From assembly GCA_039602395.1 (NCBI GenBank), contig JBCNJP010000007.1, positions 108,193,377 through 108,257,376 of the forward strand: 64,000 nt of DNA. The letters run 5' to 3'. This DNA is from Deinandra increscens subsp. villosa (lineage: Eukaryota; Streptophyta; Magnoliopsida; Asterales; Asteraceae). The position numbers were made by a program, and so were the translations under genes. A model generated the notes under the pieces. It had not been told where the DNA came from and did no database searches. It was given only the letters and a program-made list of their open reading frames with translations. The first letter of the stretch is position 1; each line of letters begins with the position of its first letter. Below are positions 34,274 through 45,139 of the stretch, one piece after another.

Positions 34274-35003
34274 AACGATTCAATTCTTATGATAAGTTTA
34301 TGTTTTCTTATTGATTTTATGTCTATATCATTATCAATCTCAATTATGGTCCATATGATTTTTAGCATGATGATCATAGATGGGTTTTCAAAAACAGTTC
34401 TACAGAATTGTTAATGTGTTGAAAAAAGATATTGTTGTTAATGTGCTGCATAGAAGCTGGTCATTGATTTGATATATAGTTTTTTGATGTTCTTTGTAAG
34501 AGGGCCTTAAAGTGTTCACTTTGAATCAAAATACTTTACTAATATTTGGTAACTTGCTCTAATTGCTCTAATTTTCTTCTACTTTTGATATTTATGTTTT
34601 GTATATGTTAGTTATGTGACACTCACTGGATTTGCTATATAATTTTTTTATGTTATAGGGTCTTAGGTGTTCACTCTGAATCAAAATACATACTAATATT
34701 TGGTGCATAGTCACATGGTTCGCGGTACGCTTCGATACGAAAACCTGGTACGGGAACGCAATTCGCTAGGTCCCTAAAATTCTGTACGAAGGGGAGTAGG
34801 TTCATTTTAGTAATATACATGTAACTTAGAAAATTTAGACCTCTGATGTTAGATTTAGCAAAGATTTAAACTTTAAAGTGCTATGTCAATTTGAAGGCTC
34901 CATCCATGAAACACGGACTAAGTTGCTGCAAGTTTGCAACAGTTTTGGACTTTTGGAGTTTTGGGCTTAATTTTAGGTTATTTACAAAAGTACAAAACTA
35001 CAG

Positions 35004-36473
35004 CCAAGGTTACAAAACTGTAGCCGAAGTTTGCAGCCTCTGCTACTAAAATTAAATTAGAGGAAATTGAGCGACTATACACGTTCTGGTGCAAGGTTCG
35101 ATGTTCCAATTCCAGCAGAAACGTTTATAATCAGATTGCGATCGTCAATTCCAGCATCCAATTCGCGAACCCTAATCCATCCAATTCGCGAACCCTAATC
35201 GATCTGGTACGAAATTATCTACGCTTGCGATCGTCAATTTGAGTGAAGAATTCGCGAACCCAAGCGTACCGGGATCGCAAACGTACCAGATTTGGGTACG
35301 AACGATCCATGTCGAAATTCGTGGGGGAACCAGTGAACCCTGTAACTATGATTTGGTGCCTTGCTCTACTTTTCTTCTGCTTTTATATTTATGTTTTCTA
35401 TATGTTGGTTATGTTTTTTTGGCTTAGATCATATCTGTGATTGATTCTAGGATTATGAATTGTTTTCTGTTACATGTTTTAAGTTTACCCATTAAATCTC
35501 CTTGGAGTAAAGGCAAGTTGAGGTGGACTTGATCATATTATTAGGTTCTACTTACCATTGTTTCTAACTCATCAGTTGATGATCAAAATTCTTTTTAGCA
35601 GTCATGCCCACAACCACCTGCATTTAGTTCCAATAGATGTGTATGAAAGATTTAACTACATAGATTAGATTCACTTCAGTAGCCACAGACGGTGGAGTTT
35701 GATTCCAAATCTTTGGAGTTGAGATCATTTGGTCATTTTGTATTCAACATTTCAACGCAAAAATTTTCATGGTTCAACGTCAACGTGCGTTTGCTACACA
35801 ACTCTATGAACCCTCTTTGTTGTTGTTGCTGTTCGGGGTAGAAGGTAACCGGAAACAGCCTCTTGAAGGATGATGTTTGGCTGCAGAGGAAAAGAATATA
35901 TTCAGTTGGAGATCGATGCGGTGGTTCAAGTGATATTCAGTAGGTGAATGAATGTGTTCATATTTCGATTCACTAAGTGTCATCAAGCATTAATTACAAT
36001 AAAGATATTACTAAATGTTTTCTCTTTCTTTCTTCATACCTATAATCTTTTGGGATTTCCCCAAATTCCACATCGTCTCTTTCATTTCTAAATCATTTTT
36101 TATGGAGAGTTTTCCTTTTATATTTATATTTAATGGTTCGAGTGTATTTTTTTTTATCAAAGACTACTTCTGTTATATATCTATTATATTGTTTTCTTCC
36201 AAATATATGTTGCATATTAAAGAATGTATTTGGATATGTCTTAACAAAGTTGTTGATTTGTGCTTTTGCAAAGTGAATGAGAAGAACAGGAGTTTAATTC
36301 ATGTTGCTTTGTCATATACACGACAGACTTATGTCCAATATTCCTAAGTGTCAACATCACATTTTGTCTTATCACCTATCAATTGTTATGTTTGATATTC
36401 TCTGAACGTGTTTACAGTGTTTCTTTCTGTCATCTTAAAGAACACCAACATGGTATAGACTATTTGATAAAAA
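35004..36473. other. Intergenic beyond the duplication
   Basis: 35020-35340 has repeated AATTCGCGAACCCTAATC and GCGTACC(GGGA) motifs, partly complementary to GGTTCGCGGTACGCTTCG at 34719-34736 (27893-27910 in copy 1). This suggests an inverted-end element spanning the duplication edge. The rest is AT-rich without a coding signature. Confidence 0.4.
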
Positions 36474-36512
36474 CTCGCAGCAACGCGCGGGCATGAATAC
36501 TTGTTATAATAC
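36474..36512 (+). mobile_element. Helitron-like 3' terminus
   Basis: CTCGCAGCAACGCGCGGG followed by CATGAATACTTGT resembles the hairpin plus CTRR-T end of plant Helitrons, with CTTG for CTAG. A similar sequence is at 56278-56297 in the other orientation. The stem is imperfect. Confidence 0.4.
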
Positions 36513-36799
36513 AAACTACAACTTGCTATAGAAAACTAACACTGCCCATTGTTTTTGTAACAGGAAAAACAGATTCACGTGTGTTGCTAGAATGAAAGAA
36601 ATTGAGGTTCATGTAACTTACATGGTTCCGCGTAATGAACAATCGGCTGGGTAAGATCCTAACAAATATAGAATTATTTTGACTTTATTGGACTATCAGT
36701 CTCCCTCTAGAACTTGTTATTGAGTATTAATTTATTTTTTTCCTGCAAAACGGCAAACATTTAGTAGAGTAGAATAACAAAACAAACATATTTAAAAAG

Positions 36800-36995
36800 A
36801 AAAATACAGTACGGTTGCCGCCGACGTTACATTTTATTCACGCCGGACAAAGCAACAAAAGTCTAACGTTCCGGCGGTACATTTTCTTCCCGCCGGAACC
36901 AAGGAGAGGGTAGGCAACGAAGATTACATAAACAAAAATATAAAAGACTTACACGGTGTGGAGATGGCTGGTGGGGTGATGAACAAATGAGGCCT
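36800..36995 (-). repeat. Paired-hairpin repeat, copy 2
   Basis: Counterpart of 19276-19495. Hairpin one: CCGACGT (36821-36827) with ACGCCGG (36840-36846). Hairpin two: a perfect 10-bp stem GTTCCGGCGG (36868-36877) with CCGCCGGAAC (36890-36899). Loops are TACATTTTATTC- and TACATTTTCTTC-like. Downstream ACTTACACGG and GATGGCTGGTGGGG are shared with copy 1. Confidence 0.55.
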
Positions 36996-38515
36996 CCATG
37001 CCTTTATATAGGATCATAAAAGTGTGATCAATTAATTAAAATGGAGTTGTAAGAACTCCAAAGGGTGTTGTTTATTAGCTATTAGTTGCAAGAACCCGAA
37101 AGGCTTACTATTATTATGATGATTATTATGATGCTAATTATTAAGTAATTTATTACTCAAGAGTTGGAAGAAATTTGAAGGGTTAGTGTTAATTATTAAT
37201 ATTTAATCTTGCTATTTATGAGTACGTATGATGATGCATGAACATGTATGATGATGCATGGACATGTACCATGATCTTCATTAAACACCATGCTTAAGAA
37301 TGTTGTACCGATTGCTTGGTTTGAAGTAAAATGTATTTATGATTTCGCATTGAATATGGTGTCACAATTGGACCATTGCTCAACTTTTAAGGTATAGTTG
37401 ATAGTGTCATAAACTCATGTGTTACATGAGATATTAGATCTATAAAATATCAAATGGTTAATTATAATTTATAAGCGGGAAAAATAAAAGGAAATATTTG
37501 AGAAAATAAATATAAAATAGTATATTAATAAAGAGAATAATAAATAGGTGAGAAATAATATAAGAAAAAACTTTCAATTAGTTACTTATTTATTAGGTAT
37601 TCATTGTGCTCACTGAAAAATAAACAGATTTTTTATTAAACAATTATAAGAATTTTGACTCATAGAATTGTGATATGTCGCATAACTAGTTATTTATTTA
37701 TACCTTATTACTACATATGATTAAGAATTTATATTATTTCTGGAACCTAAACTTAATAATGCGAATTTCAATCGATATGACTTCTAATCACTTTTATTTA
37801 ATTTTGAACTTTTTGACCCGCTAAAGATAAAACATAAATCAAATGGACTCATTTAAAAGAAAATTAGTCGAAGTTGTCACATCTTCAAAACAAAATATGT
37901 AAAAGTATGAAAATAGAGCTAAATACCATGATATAAACCCACCTCATGAAAAAGCCTCAAGTGCTACATTTTTTTTAAGATACATACAACAATGAAAACA
38001 ATTACATGACTTATTAAGTTAATGAATAAATTGATATGAGAATACAAGAAAATAAATTATTTGACTACTATCGGCTATAATTATATATAAAAAATAATAT
38101 GGGATTTAACATATCATATCATATATTATATATTTGAATATGTAAAATTATGATTGAATTGTTTTTAGTTTGCAAATTTGTAAATAAAATCATTGAACAT
38201 TAATTGATGATAAAGGAAACTTTGAATTAAAAAAGTTGTAGATAAAAATTAAAATGAATAATTAATCGATCTAATCGTTTAAAACAATGAAATTAATTAA
38301 AAAATTATAAAAGAATATGATGATATAATAAATATCCAAAATCTAAATTTATCTTTTGAAGCAGATAAGAAAGTCAGAAATTATAACTATTCGTAGATAA
38401 TTTATATTAAGTTCAACTAGTTAATGATATAATAATAAGTATCCATAATTTAGTTTATAATTAACTACTTAAATATATATTTTTAATATTATTATTTAAT
38501 ATGAGAGAAATACGA
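36996..38515. other. Intergenic, very AT-rich
   Basis: ATGATGCATG(A/G)ACATGTA is repeated at about 37228-37268. Otherwise AT-rich with no gene and no element ends that I can define. Confidence 0.5.
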
Positions 38516-38524
38516 AAAAATAAT

Positions 38525-38973
38525 AGGAAAAAGACGAAACTAGCCGGTTTGACCACGGTTGGACCAAAATAGCCGGCTCCACGGTCGTCCTGGCCACGCC
38601 ATTCACGGTCGGACGACCGTCTAGACGAAGCTATAAGAAAACGACACCTGTTGTTTTTGACGGTCGTAACGACCGTACGGGGGGGGGGGGGGGCAGGACG
38701 ACCGTACGTGGGGGCGGACGACCGTACGTGGGGGCGGACGACCGTACGTGGGGGCGGACGACCGTACGTGGGGGGCGGGACGACCGTACGTGGGGGCGGG
38801 ACGACCGTGTATTTTCGTCGGACGACCGTGTTTTTGACACCTGTTTTGACGGTCGGACGACCGTGGATGCAGGTCATAGACGACCGTGGATGCGGCTATT
38901 CTCGTCCTTTTTTGAAAAGGGGGGGACTTTCTCGTCCAACCGTGGTCAAACCGGCTAGTTTCGTCTTTTTCCC
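38525..38973. mobile_element. Mutator-type MITE with a GC-rich minisatellite
   Basis: 449 bp between 9-bp direct repeats AAAAATAAT (38516-38524 and 38974-38982). Inverted ends of about 39 bp start (A/G)GGAAAAAGACGAAACTAG and include ACCACGGTTGGAC. The inside is packed with GACGACCGT and its complement ACGGTCGT, including five to six tandem units of about 20 bp (CGGACGACCGTACGTGGGGG). It is strongly GC- and CpG-rich in a very AT-rich neighbourhood. No transposase; ORFs in it are products of the repeat. Confidence 0.85.
38679..38815. repeat. G run and 20-bp minisatellite
   Basis: A run of 15 G (38679-38693) is followed by tandem units with the core GGACGACCGTACGTGGGGG, period 20-21 bp, decaying into GGACGACCGTGT at the right. 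Each unit holds the palindrome CGTACG and a G5 block, so hairpin or G-quadruplex structure is possible. Confidence 0.9.
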
Positions 38974-39203
38974 AAAAATAATTATGAGTAGACATGAAAA
39001 AGTGACACATATCCTTAAATATTATTTATTTATTAATATAAACATACGTATTAAAATTAAAACTTTATATAAAAATACATATTAAAAAAAAATAGAACTC
39101 CATATTTTTATAATATTGAAAATTGGTTTTCCTTCAAAAGATCTTATTAACGATCATTCAAATACACTTTTCTCAAAAATATTGATCAATGATGAAGATT
39201 AGC

Positions 39204-39786
39204 TGTTGGGAATTCCCGAGTTCGACGAGTTCGAGATTTGGTTAGATGAAACTCAACGTACCACTTACCGTTTGACCGTTTGCACAACATGCGGTGAAGT
39301 TCATGACTCGAGACTCTCATTAACCGAAGACATGGCATTTGTGACTTTATTATTCATTGTAACATTATTTATTTTGTCACTAGACTAGTTGTTGGTTATT
39401 TACTAGTTTGCCATTGTTAGGTTAGTATATATAGTCTTTCTCAAGTGAAAGACTAAGTATGAATGTATGCATGAGTGAGAGAGCTTAGTCATGATACTTT
39501 GAAGTTGTGTGTGGTTCATGAACTATTGTTCATGAACCTAGCATGTGTGGGATAGGTAAATGTAAGCTTTCGGTTATATTTATACATTTATCTTCATCTT
39601 GTTCATCACATCTTCTATATTATCCTCATCATCATCATCACATCTCAAACACCCAAGTAGAAGATCCGGTCCGTAATGTTCTTCCGGGTGTTTATTTGTT
39701 CTACAAAGACGAAGCTCACAAAGTCTCCGATCCGCTTCCGCTGTGCCATCGGGGTTTGGCTTGGCTCACCGACCCCGGTTTCTACA
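39204..39786 (+). repeat. 5' LTR
   Basis: 583 bp, TGTTGGG...TCTACA. Contains TATATATAG near 39430 as a possible TATA region and CATCATCATCATCACATC near the U5 end. Confidence 0.93.
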
Positions 39787-40937
39787 ATTGGCATCAGAGC
39801 CATGGTCGAAGAAAACGCAACAAATCGGTTGGTTTCTTCAACTTTGTGTTACCTTGCTTGTTTTTGTAACAAATAAGATGTTTTATCTTTTGTTCTTGAA
39901 AGGTTTTTGAAGTCTCCTTCCAAGTTTATCTTCTATGTTCTTGAAAATATATTTGGGTTTCTGTGTTTGAACCCGTAAACACAAAAGTGGGTCTTTGATT
40001 TTTAGTTTTCTATCAAAACCCCACCCAAACATTGTCATTAAATGTCTTCTCAAATATTTGAATTAATATTCAGTATTTTTTTTTTGAGAAATTGTATGGG
40101 AATTTGCCACTAAATTAAATATTTCTTGACATGTGAAGTAGTGATGGCTATCTCTGCCAAACAGTCTCGAACTCGATTTTTTTTAGTAAAAGCATTCCTA
40201 CTACATATGTACTTTTTGACTTGTTGTACACCATTTAACCCACCCATGTCTTACTTGTCAGTTCTTTACCCTCATTCCCAAGTAAACCACCATCACCTTT
40301 GTCCATACCCACCTATCTTTTCTCTCTCTACTGTCTCACGCCACATCCTATCCCCATCCACTCTCTCTCTCTCATCGAAAATCATGAGAGCAAGACACCA
40401 AAATCTTTGAGAGTTGCAGGTGATTACTATAGATGATGAAGACGTTATCGTGTATGAGGGTGTTTCTCATTTGATTTACGTTTCAGTTGGGTCTGGGTCG
40501 ACATTGGAAATGAAAGTGACGATGGTTTGAAGCCAAATAGAAGATCGTCTATGGTGATGGTTATGGGGTGACGACATTAGGGTTGCCCATAAAGAAGACG
40601 AACGTAACAGTGGTTCAGTCTGGGTTTATATCAAGATCGTCGATGGTATGTTGGTTCATGATATGGGTTTCAATGTTTCATGCGTCGAAGATCGAGATTC
40701 ACGTTTAGATCTTCTGTGATGTATATCGATGATGGCAACATGTTGGTAACTTTGTGGGTTTGAAGAAAATTAAATTGATGTGCTCCATCACTTTGACGTG
40801 TACAAGGAGAAGAAGACAAGGCATGGCAGGTTGACTTCTACAGTTTGTTCTGACATGAGAAGGGAAACATAAAAAGCAAACCCTACTTTCCATGTCTCCT
40901 GTCTCCATCGAACAGCAAACTGGTCCGTGAAAACTGA

Positions 40938-41545
40938 AGTTCCGGAGTAACCGGAATTGTTCCGGTGTAACCCAGAAAAGTTCCAAGGGAACTTTTTAAG
41001 AAGGAAGAAATGTTCCGGAGCAACACGAATCAGTTCCGGAGGAACTCAAAAGGTTCCGAGATAACCTTCGTCTCAACTGCAGAGTTCCGAGGGAACTCAA
41101 ACTTAGTTCCGGAGTAAACTAAGACCTCCGTGGGAACTTCGAACTTCCGTTGGAACCGGAAAAAGTTCCGGAGTAACTCGACCCAGCACCGGAGGAACTC
41201 AATGTTCCGAGAGAAAACTCCTATGTTCCGGTTAAAGTGACCCAGTTCCGGAGTAACCGGAATTGTTCCGGAGGAACTCGACAGTTCCGGAGGAACCCCC
41301 TTGGTCGCGAATCTGCTCGAGGGAATAGTTCCGGAGTAACTCCAAATGTTCCGGAGTAAACTGTTAATGTTCCGAGTTAAATGGTCATTCTTCCGGAGTA
41401 ACCGGAAAACTTCCGGAGGAACTGAAATAGTTCCGGAGGAACACCTTGGTCGCTGGTTCAACTTCTGCTCACTGAGTTTGCTTAAGTGGTTAGTCCGGAA
41501 CTTACTCCGGAAGTTCGAACTTAGTCCGGAACACAATTTGTTCCG
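40938..41545. repeat. Array of TTCCGGA-centred motifs
   Basis: About 25 irregularly spaced copies (every 20-30 bp) of variants of GTTCCGGAGTAAC and GTTCCGGAGGAAC. The motif is nearly self-complementary around TCCGGA, and near 41490-41520 copies run in the opposite orientation. The minus-strand frame across it (41030-41536) is a by-product. The same motif is in the LTR at 59725-59815 and in the ORF around 61390-61700. Confidence 0.88.
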
Positions 41546-42577
41546 AGGTAACTTCGAAACATGGTATGACCGCCGGAACTCGCTCTTCAGACCGCTGGTG
41601 CTTGCTCAAGGGTCGCCGGAAAATGGCTCAGGTGGCCGGCGGCTAAGAGAGAGGCTGCTGCTGCTACTTCTCTTCTGTGTTATGTCTAGGGCACAAGGAG
41701 ACTTATGTTTCAGCAGGTTATACAAGTGAACCGATTTGGGCTGCTCTCTTCAAATCGATTTGGGCCTGTTACAACTTCAATTTAGGCCTGCTCCTTTCTT
41801 AAATGTTCTGCTGGGCTGCTATTTCATTTAATTTAATTGAGCCAGATCAGAATCAAAGACAATTGGGCAGAAATGTAACAGTGGGCCATTGATTTTGAAG
41901 AAAATTACTACAAGTCTAACGGGATGCAAGCCGTTAAATCCAATGCGACAAATTGATGTACAACTAAGGTACATTAGTAGATTACAAATTATTTTTCTAT
42001 TTGAGACTCTCTTCGTTATAAGCAGACGTGTTTAGAAGTGGGTTGATTATTGAAGAATGTGCACAAATTTGGGATTATCTACATTGAAGATTTGTTTGCG
42101 ATCGTTGGATTAAGTTCTAATTCTCGAAGAGTCCTTGAGCCATCGTTATGGTAAAAACAAAGGCAAAGTTAAAAGCTTGTGACTTGTTGAGGTAATTTAT
42201 TCGAAGTGGTACTATCTTTGAAGTGAAGCATCGGTTTGGTATTCACAAGACGGTTGAATTATGGAATTGAATCTCAAATTTATCCTTGATCCTTTATCTT
42301 GTTTACCTTTAACCACACTTAGGATGATGGTGGCATCCTTAAACATAGTGTGCATGTTATTTGTGGTAAACACCCTAACGGGCCTTTTATTGCTTTGGGG
42401 CTAGAAGAAGAACAATTCTTTATCTTAGGGGGAGCTTCACAAAGGAGAATGGTTAAATGAAAGACTTGAAACCGTATGAAGATTTTCTTGAAGTCAAGTT
42501 GCAAGAATACAAGAGAACCGATTGTCACAAGAGTTGAGTTGTTTATCCGTTTGTTCATCAACCAAATAGGGGGAGAT

Positions 42578-43160
42578 TGTTGGGAATTCCCGAGTTCGAC
42601 GAGTTCGAGATTTGGTTAGATGAAACTCAACGTACCACTTACCGTTTGACCGTTTGCACAACATGCGGTGAAGTTCATGACTCGAGACTCTCATTAACCG
42701 AAGACATGGCATTTGTGACTTTATTATTCATTGTAACATTATTTATTTTGTCACTAGACTAGTTGTTGGTTATTTACTAGTTTGCCATTGTTAGGTTAGT
42801 ATATATAGTCTTTCTCAAGTGAAAGACTAAGTATGAATGTATGCATGAGTGAGAGAGCTTAGTCATGATACTTTGAAGTTGTGTGTGGTTCATGAACTAT
42901 TGTTCATGAACCTAGCATGTGTGGGATAGGTAAATGTAAGCTTTCGGTTATATTTATACATTTATCTTCATCTTGTTCATCACATCTTCTATATTATCCT
43001 CATCATCATCATCACATCTCAAACACCCAAGTAGAAGATCCGGTCCGTAATGTTCTTCCGGGTGTTTATTTGTTCTACAAAGACGAAGCTCACAAAGTCT
43101 CCGATCCGCTTCCGCTGTGCCATCGGGGTTTGGCTTGGCTCACCGACCCCGGTTTCTACA
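42578..43160 (+). repeat. 3' LTR
   Basis: Same length and sequence as the 5' LTR by eye. Preceded by the polypurine tract and followed by TTAGC. Confidence 0.93.
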
Positions 43161-43270
43161 TTAGCTTTGATAATTTTCTCCTAAAAATCCTTATGAATCA
43201 AACCCTAGATTAATTATATACCCCTAATTTTATCCATCCTTTGAATAAGACCTATATGATGATACATATA

Positions 43271-43447
43271 TAGGGTTAGGTTCAAATGAGAAATTTTTTC
43301 TTTAAGAACTTTTGAGAACCATTCTAAGCCACTAATTTTCAGAGGGGGAGCATTCAAATTCATGGGGGGAATTTCCTTATATATAACTTGTGGCTCAGAA
43401 TGGTTCTTAAAAGTTCTCAAACCCAATTGGTTCCTAAATGATCCTCT

Positions 43448-43452
<5 letters not shown>
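43271..43452. mobile_element. Foldback MITE at a TA tract (1 of 3)
   Basis: The inverted arms contain AGAACTTTTGAGAACCATTC and its complement with few changes. The ends read TATAGGGTTAGG and CTCTCCCTATA. The right side runs directly into (TA)n. Confidence 0.65.

Positions 43453-43499
<47 letters not shown>
43451..43499. repeat. (TA)n microsatellite
   Basis: About 24 TA units between two foldback elements. Confidence 0.95.
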
Positions 43500-43501
<2 letters not shown>

Positions 43502-43920
43502 GGAAAGATAAATTGGAATCCACCTTGAGTTGGAGAATCGTTGGAACCCGGTCAAAAACGCGGTAAAAAAAATGTTTTTTTTCTGAATTTTTTTATGGTG
43601 GTTCTTTATGTTATAAATTACCCTTAAATGAAAAAAAATCAAAAAAAAGCCTAGTAGATTTTCATTTACGAAAAAAGTTACATCTGTAACTTTTATGCAT
43701 ATATTTGCAGTTACGCAAAAGTTACATGTGTAACCTAGACATTTTTGATATTTTTTTAAAAAAATCTAGTAGGCGGTTTTTTGATTTTTTTTTCATTTAA
43801 GAGTAGTTTATAACATAAAGAACCACCATAAAAAAATTAACAGAAAAAACATTTTTTTAACCGCGTTTTTAACCGGGTTCCAACGATTCTCCAACTCAAA
43901 GTGGGTTCCAAAATACCCCA

Positions 43921-43924
<4 letters not shown>
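43500..43924. mobile_element. Foldback element with long arms (2 of 3)
   Basis: The left arm (43500 to about 43665) and right arm (about 43755-43924) are near-complementary over about 165 bp (GAGTTGGAGAATCGTTGGAA, ATGGTGGTTCTTTATGTTAT). The loop holds two small palindromes, GTTACATCTGTAAC and GTTACATGTGTAAC. It could fold into one long hairpin RNA. Confidence 0.8.

Positions 43925-43975
<51 letters not shown>
43925..43975. repeat. (TA)n microsatellite
   Basis: About 25 TA units between the second and third foldback elements. Confidence 0.95.
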
Positions 43976-43977
<2 letters not shown>

Positions 43978-44172
43978 AAAAGTTCATTGTAGACACCCCC
44001 ATAAGTGTAGACAGGTAGACACCTTTTTCACCATTAGATATTTAGATCTCTTGATCTAATGGTTATGATTAATTTTCTTTTTTCTTTTTTTCTTTTTTCA
44101 TATTAATTAGAAACTTTCACATGTGAAAAAGAGCTATTTCACATGCGAAAGTGTCTACAATGAACCTCACCC
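43976..44172. mobile_element. MITE at a TA tract (3 of 3)
   Basis: The inverted ends include TTCATTGTAGACAC and GTGTCTACAATGAA. Inside are TTCACATGTGAAA, TTTCACATGCGAAA and ATCTAATGGTTATGATTAAT. A relative in the opposite orientation lies at about 55085-55275. It runs into another TA tract on the right (44173-44197). Confidence 0.7.
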
Positions 44173-44440
44173 TATATATATATATATATATATATAGGAT
44201 ATCTTTTATCAAACCTACAAACATCTTCCTAAGACATCATGTTATTGGCAATTGTGTTTATTGGATAGATTATTGAAAGATACAATCATCAAAATTACAC
44301 AAGAAAAACAAATACACCTATGAGTAGGTCACACCAACTTCGGTATACCTGCTTACAATAAAAACCATACTATATATCAATATATTATATGACATTATTC
44401 ATACTTAGAAATAACACAACTAGCTTGTAACCAGTTTTAA

Positions 44441-45061
44441 TTAAGGATTCTTGATCCCACGAGATGCGCGATATCTTGTTGTGTAACGAGTGAACATCAT
44501 AAGCGAATTGCTCGCGAGTTGCTTCATATTCAAGAACCGTGCATTGATCATAGCCTTTTCTTTACGACTAATTCCACCCCCCGTTATTCCATCAACACAA
44601 GTAGTAACTTCCGTCAAGGCGGCACCCACCCAGCTCTCCACGTTGCTTTCATGCCATGCGAAATTTTCATCCCCATCGGTCCCCATCCGTTGTAACTCCT
44701 TAAAAGATCGCGTAATTTGATCCACTCCATTGTCGATCTGATGAACACAGTCTTCCAGGGCTTGGGAGTCTTGAGAATTCCCTGTTTCGTTCAATTTTTT
44801 CGCTACCATGTCCACATAGGCCCGTGTTACCCGAGCTTTGGATAGACACGAGGCTAGTGAAATTTGAGCTAACCGTTGTGGGCTAGGGACGCTGTTTTTG
44901 TTGACGTATGGCAAAAGGGTTCGAACACATAGATCAGGATACATTGCTGATCGGCATTGTGACTCGAGATACACCCTTTGTCGAGATACAGACTCGACTG
45001 CAGCTGAAAACACGAAGATCGTGAAAAAAAGAACAAAGAAAGAATGAAAGTTTGGTGCCAT
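44441..45061 (-). CDS. Pectin methylesterase/invertase inhibitor-domain protein (copy 2)
   Basis: 206 residues, intronless. I chose the ATG at 45059-45061 because it starts the signal peptide (MAPNFHSFFVLFFTIFVFSA) and matches copy 1. An in-frame ATG 26 codons further up lies at or beyond the TATA box and would bury the signal peptide. Cysteines C36, C45, C72, C105 and C155 match copy 1, including the QCRSAMYPDLC hairpin pair and TTCVDG. Shared blocks include AQISLASCLSKAR, KKLNET and WHESNV. The end RGIKNP stops four residues before copy 1. Expected to be a secreted inhibitor of a pectin methylesterase or invertase. Same strand as copy 1, with about 28 kb of mostly mobile DNA between. Confidence 0.93.
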   Translation of the reverse strand: MAPNFHSFFVLFFTIFVFSAAVESVSRQRVYLESQCRSAMYPDLCVRTLLPYVNKNSVPSPQRLAQISLASCLSKARVTRAYVDMVAKKLNETGNSQDSQALEDCVHQIDNGVDQITRSFKELQRMGTDGDENFAWHESNVESWVGAALTEVTTCVDGITGGGISRKEKAMINARFLNMKQLASNSLMMFTRYTTRYRASRGIKNP

Positions 45062-45115
45062 GTTTGTGATTTTTTTGTGTGTTTGAGGATGTGAAAATGA
45101 GAAGATAGAAGGGGG

Positions 45116-45123
45116 ATTATATA
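45116..45123 (-). promoter_or_regulatory. TATA box of inhibitor copy 2
   Basis: TATATAAT on the minus strand, 55 bases upstream of the chosen ATG. Its position supports the shorter start. Confidence 0.65.
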
Positions 45124-45139
45124 GAGTGGTCATATGCAT

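Larger units (their letters stand above)
30552..35003. repeat. 4.45-kb direct repeat, copy 2
   Basis: Second copy of 23728-28180, starting TGCGCGTTACATTAAATAAT at 30553 (CTGCGCG from 30552) and ending AAAACTACAG. After 35003 the sequence departs from copy 1 (CCAAGG against AAGATC). Confidence 0.93.
39204..43160 (+). mobile_element. Young non-autonomous LTR retrotransposon
   Basis: 3957 bp with two 583-bp LTRs (39204-39786, 42578-43160) in which I found no difference by eye. The ends are TGTTGGGAATTCC and GGTTTCTACA. The target duplication TTAGC is at 39199-39203 and 43161-43165. A primer-binding site resembling initiator tRNA-Met (TGGCATCAGAGC, 39789-39800) follows the 5' LTR, and a polypurine tract (AGGGGGAGAT, 42568-42577) precedes the 3' LTR. 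The 2.8-kb inside has no gag, protease, integrase or reverse transcriptase frame. It holds leader-like DNA (40200-40410) and a TTCCGGA repeat array. Identical LTRs mean recent insertion with proteins supplied in trans. Confidence 0.93.

Noticed and set aside
36015..36347. 110-codon hydrophobic, Phe-rich ORF
   Set aside because: AT-rich codons, no family, no splice or promoter context; likely chance.
38679..38815. Regular repeats reminiscent of a CRISPR array
   Set aside because: The units are contiguous with no unique spacers, lie inside a plant MITE, and no cas genes are present.
38461..39085. Overlapping proline- or arginine-rich ORFs on both strands
   Set aside because: They are translations of the GACGACCGTACGTG minisatellite inside the MITE; six frames stay open only because the unit lacks stops.
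41030..41536. 168-codon minus-strand ORF
   Set aside because: It runs through the TTCCGGA array and repeats PELSSSSGTIPVTPE-like text; no domain and no independent coding signal.
45062..45139. 26-codon upstream extension of inhibitor copy 2
   Set aside because: It lies at or beyond the TATA box, has no counterpart in copy 1, and would bury the signal peptide.
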